The notes below the pieces were generated by a model. The model was given only the letters and a program-made list of their open reading frames with translations. It searched no databases and was not told the origin of the DNA. Of a stretch of 64,000 nt of DNA, positions 62,601 to 64,000 are shown piece by piece. Every line of letters starts with the position of its first letter. Positions within the stretch are counted from its first letter, which is position 1. The DNA comes from Mercurialis annua (taxonomy: Eukaryota > Streptophyta > Magnoliopsida > Malpighiales > Euphorbiaceae). The stretch spans positions 29,989,879-30,053,878 of the forward strand of contig NC_065571.1 of NCBI RefSeq assembly GCF_937616625.2, given 5' to 3'. The translations under genes were made by a program, and so were the position numbers.

Positions 62601-64000
62601 TTAAATTAATAAAAAGTTGAAACATTTAGATTTTTTTTTGTAATGTTTGTAAACGTTTGGCTTAGATCGCTAAAAAGGTTTCGTAATGTTTGTAAACATT
62701 TGGATTTATTTCGTAACGTTTATAAACGTTTGGCCTAAATCCTTAATAAGTTGAAAACATTTTCTTTTGTTTCGTAACGTATAAAACGTTTCGATTGGTT
62801 TCGTAACGTTTTAAATGTTTGGCTTAAATCGCTAAAAAAGTGAAATGTTTGGCTTAAATCGCTAAAAAAGTGAAATGTTTGGATTTGTTTCGTAACGTTT
62901 GTAAACGTTTGGCTTAAATCGCTAAAAAGGTGAAACGTTTGAATTTGTTTCGTAATGTTTTAAACGTTTGGATTGTTTTCGTAACGTCTTACACGTTTGG
63001 ATTAATTCGCTAAAAAGGTGAAACATTTGGACTTTTTTCATAATGTTTTAAACGTTTGGATTGGTTTCGTAACGTTTTCAACGTTTGGCTTAAATCACAA
63101 AAAAGGGGAAATGTTTGTATTTGAAACATTAGAATTTGATTCGTAACGTTTTGAACGATTAACCTAAATCGCTAAAAAGGTGAAACATTAGAATTTGTTT
63201 CGTAACGTTTTAAATGTTTGGACGAAATTGATAAAAAGGTGAAACGTTATGATTTGCTTCGTAATAGTTTATACATTTGGATTGGTTTTGTAACGTTTTA
63301 AACGTTTGGCTTAAATCGCTGAATAGGTGAAACGTTTGCATTTGTTTTGTAATGTTTGTAAACGTTTGGCTTAAATCGCTAAAAAGATGAAACATTTGGA
63401 TTTATTTCGTAATGATTGTAAACGTTTGGCTGAAATTGCTAAAAACAGGAAACGTTTGGATTGGTTTCGTAACGTTTAAACGTTTGGCTTTAATTGCTTA
63501 AAAGGTTTAGGATTTGTTTTATAACGTTTTAAATGTTAGGTTTAAATCGCTAAAAAGCTGACATGTTTGGATTTTTTCGTAATGTTTGCAAAGGTTTGGC
63601 TAAAAAGCTGAAACTTTTGGACTTGTTTCATATCGTATTAAACGTTTGGATCGGTCTTGTAATATTTTAAATGTTTGGCACAAATCACTAAAAAGGTGAA
63701 ACGTTTCCATTTTTTTGTAACATTCTAAGCGTTTGGCTTAAATCTCTAAAAAGGGAAAACGTTAGGATATGATTCGTAACATTAAAAACCTTTAGCTTAA
63801 ATTGATAAAAAGGTGAAACGTTAGGACTTGTTTCTTAACGTTTTAAATGTTTGGCTTAAATCGCTAAAAAAATGAAACGTTTGGATTTGTTTCGTAATGT
63901 GTTAAATGTTTTGATTGGTTTTGTAACGTTTTACATGTTTAGCTTAAATCGCTAAAAAGGTGAAACGTTAGGATTTGTTTGGTAACGTTTTAAACGTTTG
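53626..64000. repeat. ~59-bp satellite array, right block, two higher-order periods
   Basis: 53640-56610 duplicates 23160-26150 (anchor GCTGCAAC at 53831 and 23365; the spacing minus element B gives ~5.79 kb). From about 56060 a 2.73-kb unit repeats. The anchor ATTTGTTTGGTAA (ATTTCTTTGGTAA in copy 1) occurs at 56078, 58811, 61528 and 63973, giving spacings of 2733, 2717 and 2445. Minus-strand frames at 57275, 57750, 60008, 60483 and 63210 are the same satellite translation recurring once per unit and are not genes. Confidence 0.95.
56060..63955. repeat. 2.73-kb higher-order satellite repeat, three copies
   Basis: Copies at about 56060-58793, 58793-61510 and 61510-63955, very similar to one another. 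Copy 3 lacks about 300 bp that copy 2 has at about 60827-61124. A fourth copy starts at the window edge. Confidence 0.88.

Noticed and set aside
57275..63395. Repeated minus-strand frames starting MFHLF(S/R) (57275, 57750, 60008, 60483, 63210)
   Set aside because: They are translations of the ~59-bp satellite and recur with the 2.73-kb unit. No start context or domain, and the same peptide pattern appears in several frames.

Overview
This window reads as plant repeat-rich heterochromatin and contains no host gene that I can support. The evidence for a plant genome is: Ty3/gypsy elements with a C-terminal chromodomain (chromovirus, Tekay-like), very long LTRs (2.7-3.1 kb), an initiator-Met tRNA primer site (TGGTATCAGAGC), a Ty1/copia element, and a large AT-rich satellite whose CpG sites have decayed to TpG/CpA. 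The species cannot be named from the sequence.

Background: a satellite array occupies 1-432, 9577-11207, 22435-28955 and 53626-64000. Its ~59-bp monomer is built from a 29-bp and a 30-bp half. Two scales of higher-order repeat (HOR) can be read by eye. One has a ~5.78-kb period: 22.4-26.2 kb recurs as 28.2-28.95 kb plus 53.6-56.6 kb once the inserted element is ignored. The other has a ~2.73-kb period with three copies from ~56.06 kb to the window end.

Insertions, left to right. (E) 433-9576 is a truncated non-coding gypsy-derived element on + with its polypurine tract (PPT) and 3' LTR start but no 5' LTR. It is interrupted by (F) 1649-7245, a Ty1/copia element on - with two ~857-bp LTRs, TSD TTAGA and a broken pol. 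(A) 11208-22434 is a structurally complete Tekay-like element on + (LTRs 2820 and 2788 bp, TSD ACGGT, PBS, PPT, gag-pol) whose polyprotein is broken by a 178-bp tandem duplication and two CAG-to-TAG stops. (B) 28956-53625 is a related element on - with gag-pol broken by four stops and an altered reverse-transcriptase active site. (C) 36506-50091 is a ~10.7-kb non-coding LARD-like element on + inserted in the gag of B (TSD CCTGA). (D) 37443-40319 is a solo LTR on - inserted in the left LTR of C (TSD ATTAT). The nesting is therefore satellite > B > C > D and satellite > E > F.

How the parts relate: A, B, C, D and E share LTR ends, and A, B and C share the tRNA primer site. A, B, C and E share a PPT preceded by a conserved small hairpin. 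This suggests that the coding A/B type supplies proteins for the non-coding C/E type. The most interesting signal is a conserved LTR layout (telo-box AAACCCTAG-like motif, then a GGTAAGTT splice donor 66-77 nt downstream) seen in A, B, C and D. In A and B it is paired with a splice-acceptor-like CCTTAG 3 nt before the gag ATG, predicting a ~2.8-kb leader intron that would remove the primer-binding site from a dedicated mRNA.
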